Notes: a model not told the origin generated them from the letters alone. 64,000 nt of DNA from Cymodocea nodosa (GCA_036874045.1 CM072339.1:1495501-1559500), one strand, 5' to 3'; positions 11,885 to 25,069 are shown, counted from the first letter of the stretch. Numbers and translations: made by a program.

Positions 11885-14800
11885 TTTATGTATTGATGAA
11901 ATGTAATATACGTTAGGATTAATTCCCACGAATACACATATTAATTAATACTAATATTAATATTCATCATTTAAATCCTCCGAAAGCAATTTTTCATCGA
12001 GCTGGAAAACGGTTTTGATCTCGATCACCCTTAGATCTATGGTTGGCTTATGCTTTACTTCAAAGTTTTAAATCACATATCACGAAATTTTCATGGACAT
12101 TAATTATACTAACACAAGAGCTAAGAGCATATAACGATATATGAATCAAAGTATATATATTTATATTCTATGTTTGAAATATATGTATACTCTATCTTTT
12201 ATCTAGATATTTATAATTTTATCACAGGTTAAGATATTATTTTCATTGGATATTAATTCTTTTTGTATAAATTTCATTATATTGAATCTTAACTAGAGCA
12301 ATAGCTTGAATGACTGATAAATAAAGTAAGTTGCCTATCGAGCGTGGAATTTTTTAAGTGGCTTTGTTAAATTTCAAATACACAAATACTCATTAATTTA
12401 TTCTGATTTTTGGATCAAAGATGTCATATATAAGTCTACATGTAATGGTAGCAACTGGTTTAAAGTTTATTTATCAAAGTCTTTAACTCTCTAATACTAT
12501 AAATAACCTTGTATATTTGAATAATAAGTGATTTTTTCACTACTTACGTAATTACAGGTTTAAACATCATACTACTCTTGTAGAAAATAAATTATTTGAT
12601 ACCATAATCTACTTGGATTTGATATATGACGGGAGAGTTAGCTAACTCTTAGTGTGTGTTTGGTTTTGCTTACTTTAGTTTATGTTTGTGCACTTAAAAA
12701 GTGATGGAAAAAAAAATTATAGAAATTTACTAGAAAATATGATATTTGTGCATTGAAAATAAAGTAATAGAAATATTGAGAAAGTAATAGTAAGTGAAAA
12801 AATAATAAAATATAAATAAATAATATTAAAATATTTTTAAACATCTCAAATTTATGGAAAAATTAAAACTATATTCATTATTCGTAAGAATATATTATAT
12901 ATTATGAGGTTAATATAAATTTAATATATTATAATAATTTTTATTACTATAATTATTTTATTTTTTTAATATAAGAATTTAACAAATTATATTATATTTT
13001 ATTTTTTTCTTTTTCTCCCTTACTTCCTATCATTTTTAGAATTTCTAACTTAAGAAAGAAAATAACTCTATTTTTTTTATATATTTTTTTCTATAAAAAA
13101 TAACAAAAAGTGTCACTTTCGATCGCTTTTAACTAGGTAAAAATATATTATATTTTCTCATTAATTTTTTTTCCGCCACTTTCACCTACTTCAAACCCTC
13201 ACCTTTGGCTTCGTCTAGTGTGATATTAGAGCTGGTGTATGCACAACCAAACGCTATCGCATGACACACCATTAGACATGCAGCGAAGCTCTCATGTTGT
13301 AAACAGAAGGCTTTCTTGTAGAGCTAAAGCGACGCTACCAGTCGTTGGCTCTGCACAAGAGCTCGTGGCGTTTGCCCGGTCTACTACCTCGCATTCCTCG
13401 TCTGCCTTTGCCATTACCATATACGTCGCAATTGTCCTACAGCTCTATCGAACCTTCCCAACGATTGCCGTCTACCTCTTACCAAGCCTTTAGAGCGATC
13501 GTCCTTTGCCACAGCGTCAATGCATTTTCAAGTGTGGTATTGTTTAGATCATCCTCTACCTGTTTCAGATTCATTGCATTGATCTCCCACTTCTGCCATT
13601 TGTGCCTCTATCATGACAAGTAATCCTCTTTTGCCTCTATTAATCTACCACCTTCACCTATTTAGACTATTCGATAATTACTTACGTCATATTACTCTTA
13701 GGGAGGTGCATTTCCAAACACAACTCTGAAAACGAGACTCTTCCCCATGATGGAACAGCTGTCGTTCCAACTATGTATATAAATTGCGTTTGGATATCTG
13801 CAGATTCAATGCAAATCACTGTACTGCATTGAAGTTACAGATTTCAAATCCAAACGACCTAATATTTTTGATAATTTTCATTCCGTATCTGAGATTTTAC
13901 CGTAGATCCAGGTTTAATAAGTTCTGTCTCTTGATCTTTAAGACTTGCTTCTATTTTATTTCTCAGACTCTGTGACTTTATATCTTTTGGGCCTTCACTT
14001 AATTGGAGCATGACTTTACATCTATGGGTTTCTCTAATTAACCATCTTATTACCAAAAAAAATTCCTCTAAAGTTACGTCATTTTTTCTACTTCTAGATC
14101 TCAATACTAGAGCATTTTCTACACACAGCCATTGAAGCTTCGAAAGTGTACTCCACAGTCAACCTTACTTGCTAACCAAGAATCAGGCTTTCATCGACGC
14201 TACCGGAGCAGGTGACAACCCATCCATCTCTCTCCAGCCTCCTTTGCCACTGGTTTCTGACTCTCGTACCTGGTCTAGCCACTTGTTTGAGTTATCGACA
14301 CCATCTACGCTGGAGCCATTTCTTTTTTATTTCTCTTTAATGATGTGATATTTATCGTGTACGTAGAGGTGTGACCAAACCAAGGTTCCGCTGGATGGGC
14401 ACCGCCATTTATGATGATCAAATGTTCGTCAGCAGCTGTCTGTGAAGAAAAAGGAAAAGGCATCGAGATAGAAGAAGACTCCTGCCATGGAATTTGAAAG
14501 GAATCTTAATTTAATCGTTGCATGATCTTGCAGTGTCCTCTTCAAGGGTACAAGTAAAACCACCTTCAGATGATCCAATACACGTAAATGAGTTTATAAT
14601 AATATATCATGACTCCTCTAAATTAAACTTACACAGACCTACAGACCTTTGATGGTAGAGTTGAGCGTCACATGGTACGTATATATACCAAACCATGCAT
14701 GCACCCACAGTTTCCGCCTACCCATAGTTTTGAGTCCTTCAGATATCTTGAGTGCTCAAAGAAGAAGAGATGCAGCGAACACTACCACAAGACTATTTTA

Positions 14801-17690
14801 AAAAGTTTCTTCCGTGCTCGTCATGCCAAATATTCACATGACGAAACAATTAATTAAAACCCCGAAGAAAATTAATATATCTTCTACAGTATAGATCGAG
14901 GAAAAACAAATCCGAATTGGTCTGATGCGTGTGAAACCCATGTAATATGATGGATACTACTGAACCAAGGCGACGGGATGAGGACGAATCCAATCTTGGT
15001 TACTTATATTTTCATGTGGTTGAGCCAGAAAATTAAATTTGGGAAGGCACTGACAAATAAGGTCCCATGTACATCCACAGTACTGGCTAATCGATAAACT
15101 TACAACTTACAAGTTGGGTCCATCCACTTCACCATTGGTGGATAGATGAGAGCGTGAAGAACCAGTTACCTGTTCCAATTCATTATGCTTGATATCTTTA
15201 CGGATCTGAGGGATTTGCATTTTATCACTTGTTTATTCACGATCGAGTTAACTTATTGACCTATTGATCAAACTATTTGATTGGAATAGATCATAGATCG
15301 TGAGATGTAATAGGCGTAAGGTTCTTCCGAGGATAGAATCTAGATTAATATATGATGAATGCTTTATGTATTATTAATTGATCTTAGGATAAAATATTTT
15401 AGATGAAATTTAGATATAATTATCTAAAATAAAAACTGTAAAATATGTAGTAATATATCAAAATCATCAAAACCATGGTTACATTGTAAAATACACTGGG
15501 AAGTGCGATGAAAATTAAAATATTGAAATATGGCGATGTCCTCCTGGGACCGACGAATATATATATATATATGTTTGTATCTTCTCTAAAGACGTAACAT
15601 CAATCAACTTATATGTTATATAAACTGCGAATTTCTTCAGATCGAAGAATGAATTCCATGTACGATGGAATCATAAGCATTCATGCAACAACCTAAACTA
15701 ACATCTGTAGTTAGTTGTAATTCTTAAATTTATACTTAAAGTTCCATTTGAGATCAATTTTCAGCCCATGCGGCAACAATTTTAAGAAGATTCAAATGCC
15801 TTAAACACAACAAATTTTATAAATATCGATTAATAGTCATTAATTAATTTATTTTTAAAATTAAAGCGTCGAGAAAAATTCAAGCTCGATTTAGAACGAT
15901 TTTGTTGATTTTACGTGATTTCTAGAGGCAAAATCCAGAATGAAAAAAATTTTAACGATTTTTGTAGTGTAACTTCGAGTATCATGATTTTTATTATCTT
16001 GTAATCGATATAAGATGACGGTTTTTTAAAATATATCACTTTCAGAAAAATACAAACTGCACTTAATTAAAAATACTACTCCTATCACAGAAAAAAATAC
16101 CATCAAGCATAAAATACATGACATTAAAAGGTACGATGAATTGCACCATCTCCTGTTGATTATTGGTTGAGGTTAATTATTAAAAGATAAAAATAATGTC
16201 TATTTCAAAAAAAAAAAAGACACGTAGAGTAACAAAATATAACTGTTTTTCGACAACTCTGAACATTCTTCTCGGAAAAATAATGTGACAGAAGGATGGA
16301 TGTCTTTGGATCATAAACCGAAGGTGTTAGACAAACCAAAATATATTATCTTGGTGTTATTATTTAATATTTCACGTTAAGTTCGTTATTAAGAATAATC
16401 GGTTTAAATTTTAAGCTACGAAACAGAAAATAAAAAATCTGGGTCGGTCCATTAATAATAATTTCTCTCACTCCCACATTAATCACGTGTAGTCATCAGA
16501 ATGGATCCAGCCCAACTTTAATTCTTTTATAGTGACATGTTTTTTTATTATAATGGTTGTGATTTACATTGATTAAAATTTAAACTACCGTGAAAATTAT
16601 AAATATTATTATTTTCAGTTAATTAAACTATTATATTTAAGTTTGACACAATCTCTTTACGAAAAAAATTTATTTTCCGCGTGAGACGTACGCCCTTAAT
16701 CATCGGTGGTAGCTTTCGGCTCGTTTACGGAATGGCCGCCTAGGATATGGAACGCAAAGGTGACCACGTAATATTTAAGTGTTTAATATGTTTAATTAAT
16801 TTCTGAAAATAGATATTATGATATACCATATTAAGAATTATGAATTAATATTTTAGCTTTATTTATTATGATATTTATTTAAAAATTAACGAATTTAATA
16901 TCTTTAAATTAAAGAGCAAAATATTATTTGCTTTAAATAAAATTGTATCATATATTTATAATTTTGAATATAAAATATATGCAAACACTTTATTTCATGT
17001 ATTTGTAATTTTTTACAAATGCCAAAAAATGCAGACTAGAAATCAGCTGTAAAAACTTAAATAATCAAAATCGATGATGGTTGAAAGATAGAAATTACTA
17101 ACGAACGAAAGGAGAGCGAGCAAAGATGTAATTTTTTGAAGGTTGGAAAGAGTTTTGAAATTAATTTTAGAAGTTTTAAATTTCGTAAAGTGGTGATTTT
17201 TAGAAAATAATTAGAGAAAAATCTAAAAGATTTGAAATAATAACCTGTAGTTTATTTTTCTAAAATCGAAGGAAATTTTGATTACGGTCCCTACTTTTAA
17301 GATTTTGCATGGTTCATTCTTACAGCAAAAAGTCTAATTTTAAAAAGAAAAAACTTTAAACAAATTTTATATAATAACTTAAAATTATATGATTTTTATT
17401 ATCTTAAAATAAAAAAACAACATTTTTACACTTGTGAGGAGATATCTCAAACGTTACGGAGGAAAAAAAAAAAAAAAACAGACAAAAGAGAAGCCCACAG
17501 GAAAAGGATAACAGAAGAGAAACCATTGATTCCCTGCTTCTTGCAGCCCCTGGTTTTCACTCCCACGAGAAAGAGAAACGGGCTGTTTTCTCGTCTCTCA
17601 GGGAAATCTACCATGCAAGGGGGAGCAGTCAGAGAACTGTGAACTCCTCTCCTCCCGGAGACGTGTTATCATCATCTATGGGTGTTTCTT
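11885..17690. other. AT-rich spacer of about 5.8 kb
   Basis: No gene could be supported. The stretch 13200-13640 is less AT-rich and has open frames of 84 and 92 residues with no recognisable motif. A short hairpin element lies at 13786-13858. There is a TA microsatellite near 15555-15570 and an A-run at 17462-17478. The last 200 bp before 17690 are the promoter region of the cysteine oxidase gene. Confidence 0.5.
13786..13858. repeat. Short inverted-repeat (MITE-like) element
   Basis: Begins gcgtttggatatctgcagat and ends tttcaaatccaaacg. The two ends are inverted copies (CGTTTGGAT / ATCCAAACG) and the arms continue imperfectly (ATTCAATGCA against TGCATTGAAG), so the whole segment folds into a hairpin of about 70 bp. 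This suits a very small MITE or a solo terminal fragment. No target-site duplication was confirmed. Confidence 0.45.
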
Positions 17691-17691
17691 C

Positions 17692-17698
17692 TATATAG
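17692..17698 (+). promoter_or_regulatory. TATA box of the plant cysteine oxidase gene
   Basis: TATATAG lies 285 bp upstream of the main ATG at 17977 and would give a leader of about 250 nt that includes a small upstream ORF. Inferred from motif and spacing. Confidence 0.5.
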
Positions 17699-17903
17699 AC
17701 GAGGCAGCAGCAACAACTATCATCGCCTTGTTTAGAGTCCGTTCCACCTATTCTCTGTGTCCGAGGGAAGAGACAGGGGTGGGGTTGTACGAGTGGAGTA
17801 GCAAGCAATACTCGTCATTCTATCGTAGGTATTCACTTTGGGTTGTTCACGGGGTCTGGGATTGGTCTCGGTTCTCGTCCGGGTGGGTGGGGGTGACGGC
17901 TTC

Positions 17904-17966
17904 ATGAAGGTGAAGAGGAAACGTGGGCAATTTGTTGGCGAAGAAGTGCAGAAGACGGGAGGATAA
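17904..17966 (+). CDS. Upstream ORF in the cysteine oxidase leader
   Basis: A 20-codon ORF (Met-Lys-Val-Lys-Arg-Lys-Arg start, Gly-Gly end, TAA at 17964-17966) lies wholly upstream of the main ATG, ending 10 nt before it. It is in a different frame from the main coding region. The peptide is strongly basic at its N-terminus. It may reduce translation of the downstream enzyme if included in the transcript. No conservation data are available here, so a function is only inferred. Confidence 0.4.
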   Translation: MKVKRKRGQFVGEEVQKTGG

Positions 17967-17976
17967 GCCGGGGGCC

Positions 17977-20900
17977 ATGCCTACAGCGATCATGAGGCTG
18001 GTCAGGGCATGTAGGGATGTTTTCTCCGATTGCGGAGCTGGGATTGTGCCGAAGCCGGAGGAGGTGGACAGGATCCAGTCGTTGGTTGGTAAGTTTTTGT
18101 TTTTCTGCTGTTGTTGTTGTTTTTTTTTCACTCCTGTGTACTTGCTTGCTCTGTGTGCTGTGAGTTTCTTTTGTTGACGCTTCTGTTTTCAGATACTGCA
18201 ATGTGAGTCCGGAAGAAATATTTGTCATTTGCTTTCTCTGTGTTGTGTTGACTACTGTGCTGCATTTTATGTTTTCTTGTGTGTGGAAGAGCTTGTTTCT
18301 GGTGTGTTAGTCTCAGAAATACATTGCGTGTGTTATGTGATCATGAAGAAAGATAATCTTTCTGTCAGTAAGTAATGGTAATGTTTTTGTCTAAGGCCTT
18401 CTTTCCTCAAGGCTTGCAGCTGCTGTGGGTGTGGTATGGTAGATTAGTAACTATCAAAGACAACATCTGTATTATGATACAGTTATGTCAAAAGGGCGTG
18501 TTTATAATTGCTTTTTGCAGCGGATCCTATAGTGATGGGTGTGTTTATCGAGTTGGAAATGACGTAGAGAACCCAGTTACTAACCGCTGTTGGGGGGATA
18601 GAGAGTAATTACTCATCTGGAGTTGTCTTATTTGAGTTTTTTGATAAATGGTTGAATAGCGTTGTTATTAGGTGCCTTTGAATCGGGTTTCTTCCTTCAA
18701 GTACATATGGATCAAGGAAATACCACCCACCCAACCGCCGGTGGTTTGCATTGTTTGAGTTTTGGATATTGTGTGCGTCAATTGTCTGTTTGCAGCTATT
18801 GATCTTCTAGAATCTTTGTTATTGTGACTTCTTAATTCCGTATCGTGGTGGTTCTTTCATAGTTGGTTTATCTTTTTAATAATAAGCATCATTTTCTAAA
18901 AATCGTAACGCATTTATGTATACTGTCTAAGTAAATAATACTTTTTGTAATATGGTTGATTGGATAATTGTGGGTTTATATGTAATCTTTTCACATATTC
19001 ATTTAAGGAAGAAAATGAAGATCTCTTCAACAGTTCAACGTTTGAACCTGATGGGGAGGAGATCTTGCTCTGCAGATTGATGTGTGAAATCATATTTCAA
19101 GGTCTTCCAGACATCTTTCGCAGACCTCACAAAAACACAGAGCATCTTCAGATAGCCCCAATCTTCCAGCTTTTAGTCAAACAATGAGATTGCTTCCCGA
19201 GCAAGAACACTGGATTTTCAATTTTCACTTGATTGCCATCTTTGCCTTCCTCATAGATCCACTCCTCTGGTTCTTTTTTCTTTCTCATCAATCAGATGTG
19301 CCATCCCATGAGATTCCATCATCCCTTACATATTTGTGTTTCCCAAACAAGATAGTTGGAAGCGTTAAGTTTCATTGAGATAAAGTTACTTACATTCACT
19401 GTCATTGGGAATGGAAACTTCTCTACAAGAAAAAAATGTATGGTCTGCCTGACAACTCAATACTGCAGTTTTCCATCTACTTGGCAAGAAAAAATTATCC
19501 TTTCCCATATTTGCATGGCATTGTCGAGAATTAATTCCATGAAGAAGCTGTTTTATGTTCTCATTTCGTAGCAATTCAGGCTAAAAATTATTCCAATAAA
19601 TCTGGAGTCTGGTATCGTTCTGGATTACAGCCTTACATATTTTTTCTCTTTTCTGGATGAGGTTTGTAGTTGATTTAGTTTTCATTGAATTCATATATAC
19701 CTGTGATTTATGCACTTTTATTAATATGTGATTTGGCAATGATAATAAACACGCCATTATTAGGCTGTATTTAATTTTTGATGCATTGCAATATATTATG
19801 CAATTATGTAGGGATGAAGTTTACATCTATAAATTCAAAAGTATCAATTGAATTTGTTCTTACCTTATTCCTACCGGGCGTGGGGGGAAGGAATGCATTA
19901 CACTAGAAACTAGAAGAGGGACTTCTTCTCATTCCTGACCATAGTTTGGAGATGTGTGGATTATTATGATGGTACATAATGTCAATATGTTAATTTGGTA
20001 CTTACGCTTTTCCTTTTCGTAGCATGATATTTTTGGATAATTGTTATTTTTGGTTTTGTGGTTGAAACTATCGGTTTTTTATCATTAAAGATTCTTTTAT
20101 AAGAAGACTATGTTTCTTAAGCTGCAGGTTTGCTTAAGAGTTTATTTCAAGATATACTCGATCTAGCAAAATGGAAAATAAAATCTCGTTTCTTCTTGCA
20201 TTTGATGCATGGTTGAAGTCACATGATGTTTATGTATGATTTTTTTTGTGCGTGCAGACAAGATAAAGCCCACAGATGTTAATGTTACTCCAAACATGTT
20301 CAGGAATATTAAACCAATCAATGGAAGGATGCCATTAACATACTTGCATCTTTATGAATGTGACAAATTCTCCGTAACCACCTTCATACCCTTTTTCTTT
20401 ATCCAATTGGCATGATAATTTTTTGTAACAAAGCTCACTAATTGCTTCATTTAATTTATACAGATTTGTGTTTTTTGCCTGCCTCCAGCAGCTGTTATTC
20501 CACTTCATAACCATCCTGAAATGACAGTTTTCAGTAAGATTCTTTTTGGCACCATGCACATTAAGTCCTACGATTGGGTGGATGCTCTTAAGGAATCGAA
20601 TGATAATATTGATTCCAATCAATGTAAGATTCGTTTCTTATCTATACATGAAGATAAGTTTCTTGATTTTATACTCGTTCTAAACTTTCAGTAACAGCAT
20701 GGGTCCTTGGCTGATGTTTCTCAAATTTATTTCTTTCTTATGTTTTGTTTCCATTTTTATGTTATTGTGATAGCTGAACCTCCCGGAATGCGGTTGGCAA
20801 AGGTCAATACTGATGCTATTTTCAAAGCACCATGTCCTCCATCCATACTCTATCCAACGTCCGGTGGCAACATGCACTGTTTTACTGCAGTGACATCTTG

Positions 20901-21626
20901 TGCCGTGCTAGATGTGCTTTGCCCACCTTATTCTGATTCGACAGGCAGGCACTGTACATATTACAATGCCTTTCCATATGAGAGCTCTTCGGGTACGTTA
21001 AGTTTCAGTTGGAACTTTGATGACGTTATCCTGAATTTCCAGTCTTTCACATTTCTCTTCCCATCTGAGAACTGTTTATACTTTTTTTTTAAAATAACAA
21101 TTGCTTTTACTTTGGTGTCAATATTTTCAACCCACTCAAAGAGACAGTTAATCAAAAAGGAAGTTGAAAAATTACCATATATGGATAAAGCTAGTGAAAA
21201 ATATTTAAGATTGCATAATTGAATGGATATTCTACTGATTGATGAAAATGAATAGAGGATTCATCTTGCCAATACCATATGCATTTGGAACTGTGTTTTG
21301 AAAGAAGGTACCTTTTCAAAAATACTTGGTTGGGGTGAGAAGGGTGGAAATATAATAATTAACACTTAAAAAGTCAACACTTATACTGAAATTTTGGTTA
21401 ATTTTAATTACAAAATCAATCAGTGTCCTATGCGCTTTTGAAAATTTGAATGGTAACTTCGCAGTATTTGCTTTTTTTGATGGTATCTGTATCTTTGTTT
21501 CCAGCTGATACTAATGATTTGCCTCCGGAAGGTGAGAAGTATGCATGGTTAGAGGCAAGGGAAAAGCCTGAAGACTTATATATAGTTCGTGGAGAATATA
21601 CGGGTCCAAAGATTGTGGATCGCTGA
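17977..21626 (+). CDS. PCO: Plant cysteine oxidase (PCO/ADO-type thiol dioxygenase)
   Basis: Iron-dependent thiol dioxygenase that uses O2 to oxidise the N-terminal cysteine of targets such as group VII ERF factors, marking them for the Arg/Cys N-degron pathway; it is the plant oxygen sensor. Five exons, 17977-18088, 20258-20373, 20464-20623, 20774-20992 and 21505-21626, join in phase into 242 residues, the usual family length. The cupin iron ligands are visible as H91 and H93 in IPLHNHPEMTVFSK and H164 in GGNMHCFTAV. Other family segments are ITYLHIYEC-like PLTYLHLYEC, MHIKSYDWV, LDVLCPPYSD, RHCTYYNAFPY and KYAWLEAREKPEDLYIVRGEYTGP. The usual HDHPGMT reads HNHPEMT here. The start chosen is the first ATG in frame; the frame is open upstream but without another ATG. 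Intron 1 is long (2.2 kb). Which PCO subgroup (A, hypoxia-inducible, or B) is not resolved. Confidence 0.93.
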
Positions 21627-22917
21627 TTGCTTGGTGTAAATATTACAGGAGCAGAAGAAATATTTAGAAAGGGTACTTTTACAGTTTTTTTTGCTTGAAC
21701 ATTCAAGTGTAGTCCTTCATTGGACCTAGAAACATGACATGCTGCAAAGGATTAGTTGGGTGTTTTTTTAACCTTTTTGTGTTGCGATTATGAACCGTAG
21801 TTTGTCAAAGCAGCATTGCCAAAACCAGTTGCCATTGGTTTTTTGGTGATATTTGATAACATAAGATTTAAGCTGTGCTTTTTTTATCCAGTGATTCTTC
21901 ACTTTGAGCCACCTAAAATTGGTTCTAGATGATGGAATAATTGTGCCACATTGTCGAAACCCAAAACGTGACATAGATTATGGTATGGAAGGATTTTGTA
22001 TGCTCTGCTTCCAATCATCTATTTTCTTTCTTCCATAAATTATTGTCTTATATCTAAAATGATTTTTAGCTTATTCATGCATCATCCGTCATGGGAGTCT
22101 TGTTTGGAAATTTATGCGGTGTTTTCTTGGGTTCTCTGTTTCTGTATATAACGTAAATTGCTACTTTTAAAAAAAATGCTGGATTTTTTTTATGTTTAAT
22201 TGGAAAATTTTGATCAAGTTTTTAATATTATTTTACTCTAACCCTTCATTTTCTCCCTCACCATCACATCTTCTTCCCTCCCGAACTTACACATCGCGTG
22301 GTGCATTTGATGGGAACTACTTCACTGTAGGTATACCATATTTTATTGTATAAACAAATATTTATATTTAGTATCAATTATAAATGAAAACTATTTATAT
22401 TTATAAAGTTTATTTTAGTATTTGACATAGAGTTAAGTGTTTGCATTTGCAATTATAAAGTTTTTACAACATTTTTCGTATAAAATGTTATATATATATA
22501 TATATATATATATATCAGTCATTTTATAAAAACCCTGTTAAAAATATTGCCTCGATCCAACACTGTCATCGTAATTATTCAGAAACGTTCAATATTTTAT
22601 GTTTTAAATGATTAGACAAGTTTTTAACCGTCTGTTTTTAAGTTTTTACCGTGAAGGAAGAGAAACCTTAATGGATAAGAACGAATTTATTGAAACATCA
22701 TTGAAATTATTTTTGCTGGCATCCGTTTCAATGTAGGTAGAGGACCCGCCGAGGGTGGAAAAGTATGCGCGATCGACTCGCATCTCATTCAAAACTCATT
22801 AAATATTCTACGTTAGAAATTAGAGGGGGGCAAGAAGAGATGATCTCAATGCCTATTTATTGGATACTATTCTGAAGGTCACGTTTTATTCTCGTTTTGA
22901 TGTGGAACGAAGGATTC

Positions 22918-23532
22918 GTCTGTGTTATCGAGAAAGTTAAAAAAATTAAGAAATAGAAAATTTAAAAATTTAAAGATGTTTGTGATATTGATAAAAAGTT
23001 AAAAAAAGTATATAATTTTTGAAACTTTAATATTATATATTAAATAATATTATATAATAAATTAATAATATTAATTAAATAAAAAACATATTAAAATAAT
23101 TAATTAATTAAAATAATATTAACAATATATCTTTAATCATATTAACAATAATAAAATGATATATTATATTAATATACTTTAATTATATTAAAGTATATAC
23201 AAAGTAATTTTAATAAAAACAATAATATATTATGCAAAGTATATTACAAAATAATAATTAAAATAATATAATACTTTAATTAAATAAAACAATATATCAT
23301 ATTACTATATTATATTTTAATTATATTAACAACATATACTTTAATTATAATTAATTTTAAATAATAAGATAATTAATTAATTAGAAATAATTCTTATACT
23401 ACTTTCCTAACTTTTAGATAGTATGTAGAAAAGTTGAAAATTTATTTTCAACTTTCCCATGTGATACAAATCCTAGAAAGTTAGGAAAATTTTTTCAACT
23501 TTTTAATTTCTAACTTTCTAGGTAACACAAAC
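22918..23532. mobile_element. MITE-like element with long imperfect terminal inverted repeats
   Basis: The left end (22918-22939, gtctgtgttatcgagaaagtta) is an inverted copy of the right end (23511-23532, taactttctaggtaacacaaac), with 19 of 22 positions equal. Similarity continues inward for about 90 bp with divergence (for example tttgtgatattgat on the left against a reverse-complement tttgtatcacat on the right). The inside is over 80% AT with no coding frame. The length of about 615 bp and the structure fit a non-autonomous DNA transposon. The superfamily is not assigned because no clear target-site duplication was found. Confidence 0.5.
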
Positions 23533-23554
23533 ATTACTTAAAAGTTTGTTTTTG

Positions 23555-24210
23555 CATTTGAAATTGAGTCTAACGAAATTTGAATTTTGTAGAATTTGGT
23601 GGAAATAAAATTCAAAATTCAAGTATTTATATATGTTTAAGAATTTATCAAAAGTTAAACTTCAGTTATTTATGCATATGGCAAAAATAATCATAATTGA
23701 TTTATATATATTTATTTATAATAATAATGTAATATAATTATTTGTAAGTAATTTATTGGTGAAGTTCTTAATTAATGAATTAAAGTAATTAGTCAAAATG
23801 TAATTAATCAATGAATTAATTAGTTAGATTAATCAATTAACATGTTATATAATGATATAATTAGATCTTTATATATCATTTATCAATTAATTAGATATTT
23901 ATATATTTTTAAAATTAGTAATAAATGATTTTTTATAATAATAATAATTATTATATTTAAAAATTACAAACATTATTTCTTTCAATAAGTTGTACATGCT
24001 TTCAAACTTATGATATTTATTAGATATTAAGTCTTGATTTTTCAACATGAATTTCAAGAGATTCAGATGCTTTTGGGTGAGTAAATGAATTCCAACATTT
24101 TATAAAGAGACAAAAATGAAATTCCATTGAAATTCATTTTTCTAAAATGCACAAACATTCATATATTAGAATTAGATTGAAAATTTTTTTATTTTCGTCC
24201 AATTCCAAGT
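23555..24210 (+). repeat. AT-rich dispersed repeat, copy A
   Basis: Shares ordered blocks with 47478-47920: an opening atttgaaatt...acgaaattt...aattt...aaat, a middle ttatttataataataatgtaa, then gttatataatg.tataattagat.tttatatatcattta, and an ending ttttcgtc.aatt. The two ends contain the inverted string ACGAAAWT, which suggests short terminal inverted repeats and a MITE origin. It begins within about 25 bp of the preceding element. Boundaries are approximate. Confidence 0.55.
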
Positions 24211-25069
24211 GCACACTTCCTTCTTCACCTACTCTAAATATAATTAGATTGATATGCATGTGCCAATGACAGTGGTAACCATTTGAATCACAAGAATATG
24301 CTTTTTTTTTTATTTTCTGTATTTTAGTATACTCATGTATCGATCTGTCTATCTACTTGGAATCTTGGTCAAATGAAGTCTTTTGAGGAAAATTTTATAC
24401 TACGACACATTTGCTCATCTTGCAAAGAAATAATATGATCCCATCATTTAAAATAGGCCGGCCGAGGATATCTACCTTATGACCATTCTAACCTTCAAAA
24501 AACAACCAATTATTATAAAAAAAAAAAATTGAAACCTCTTCTGGAATCCGGATGGAAATGGAATTTTGTATGGAAAACGCACACCAGTATTGTTGAATAG
24601 TCTTGGATCGATGGATGATGCAGCAAAGAACTTGAATTTATATAATAATGAATTTGTTTCAAACATTGTCAATTAATTCTAAGTTAAAATTTTATATGAT
24701 ATTAAAATGAATTTACACATTTATCTATAAAAGAATACTTATAGCATGGGATAAATCGCAAATGATAGAGATTGCTGAATAATCTAACATCGGTTCATGT
24801 AAAAACGAATATGAATTGAAATGAGAGGAAGGATCCAATGCTAGTGGTTTTTCGTTAACTTCTCAATAGAAATTAGTTATTCAATTAAACTCGAACACGT
24901 AAAAAAAGAAAAAAATCTATGATTGCAGAGAGACAAATAGAAAATAATATCAGGTTATTAATTATATATTTTATAATAACTAATTAGAGAGAAGAAGATC
25001 GCTTCCCTGGCCGACTGTGCTGGACGACGAAACGGTGGGCGATTCGATTCGATTGATTCCCATGCCTAG

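Larger units (their letters stand above)
21627..25069. other. AT-rich spacer with MITE-like elements
   Basis: Lies between the 3' ends of two convergent genes (cysteine oxidase on plus, WRKY on minus). The first few hundred bases are probably the cysteine oxidase 3' untranslated region. A TA microsatellite sits at about 22490-22515. Two AT-rich elements, listed separately, fill 22918-24210. No protein-coding gene seen. Confidence 0.5.

Noticed and set aside
12655..13260. Possible 600-bp transposon bounded by gtgtgtttggttttg and cacaaccaaacgc
   Set aside because: Only about 10 bp of the ends are inverted copies and the inner flanks do not match. Not enough to call an element.
13239..13623. 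Possible gene with two overlapping open frames
   Set aside because: No motif, no splice-consistent extension, and no family resemblance; probably a transposon-derived or random GC-richer patch.
17923..17976. An N-terminal extension of the cysteine oxidase
   Set aside because: The upstream in-frame codon is GTG, not ATG; the first ATG at 17977 agrees with the family's usual N-terminus.
18960..19580. Open frames inside cysteine oxidase intron 1
   Set aside because: Several 60-75-codon frames are present, but none matches a family I know and splice phases do not call for an extra exon.
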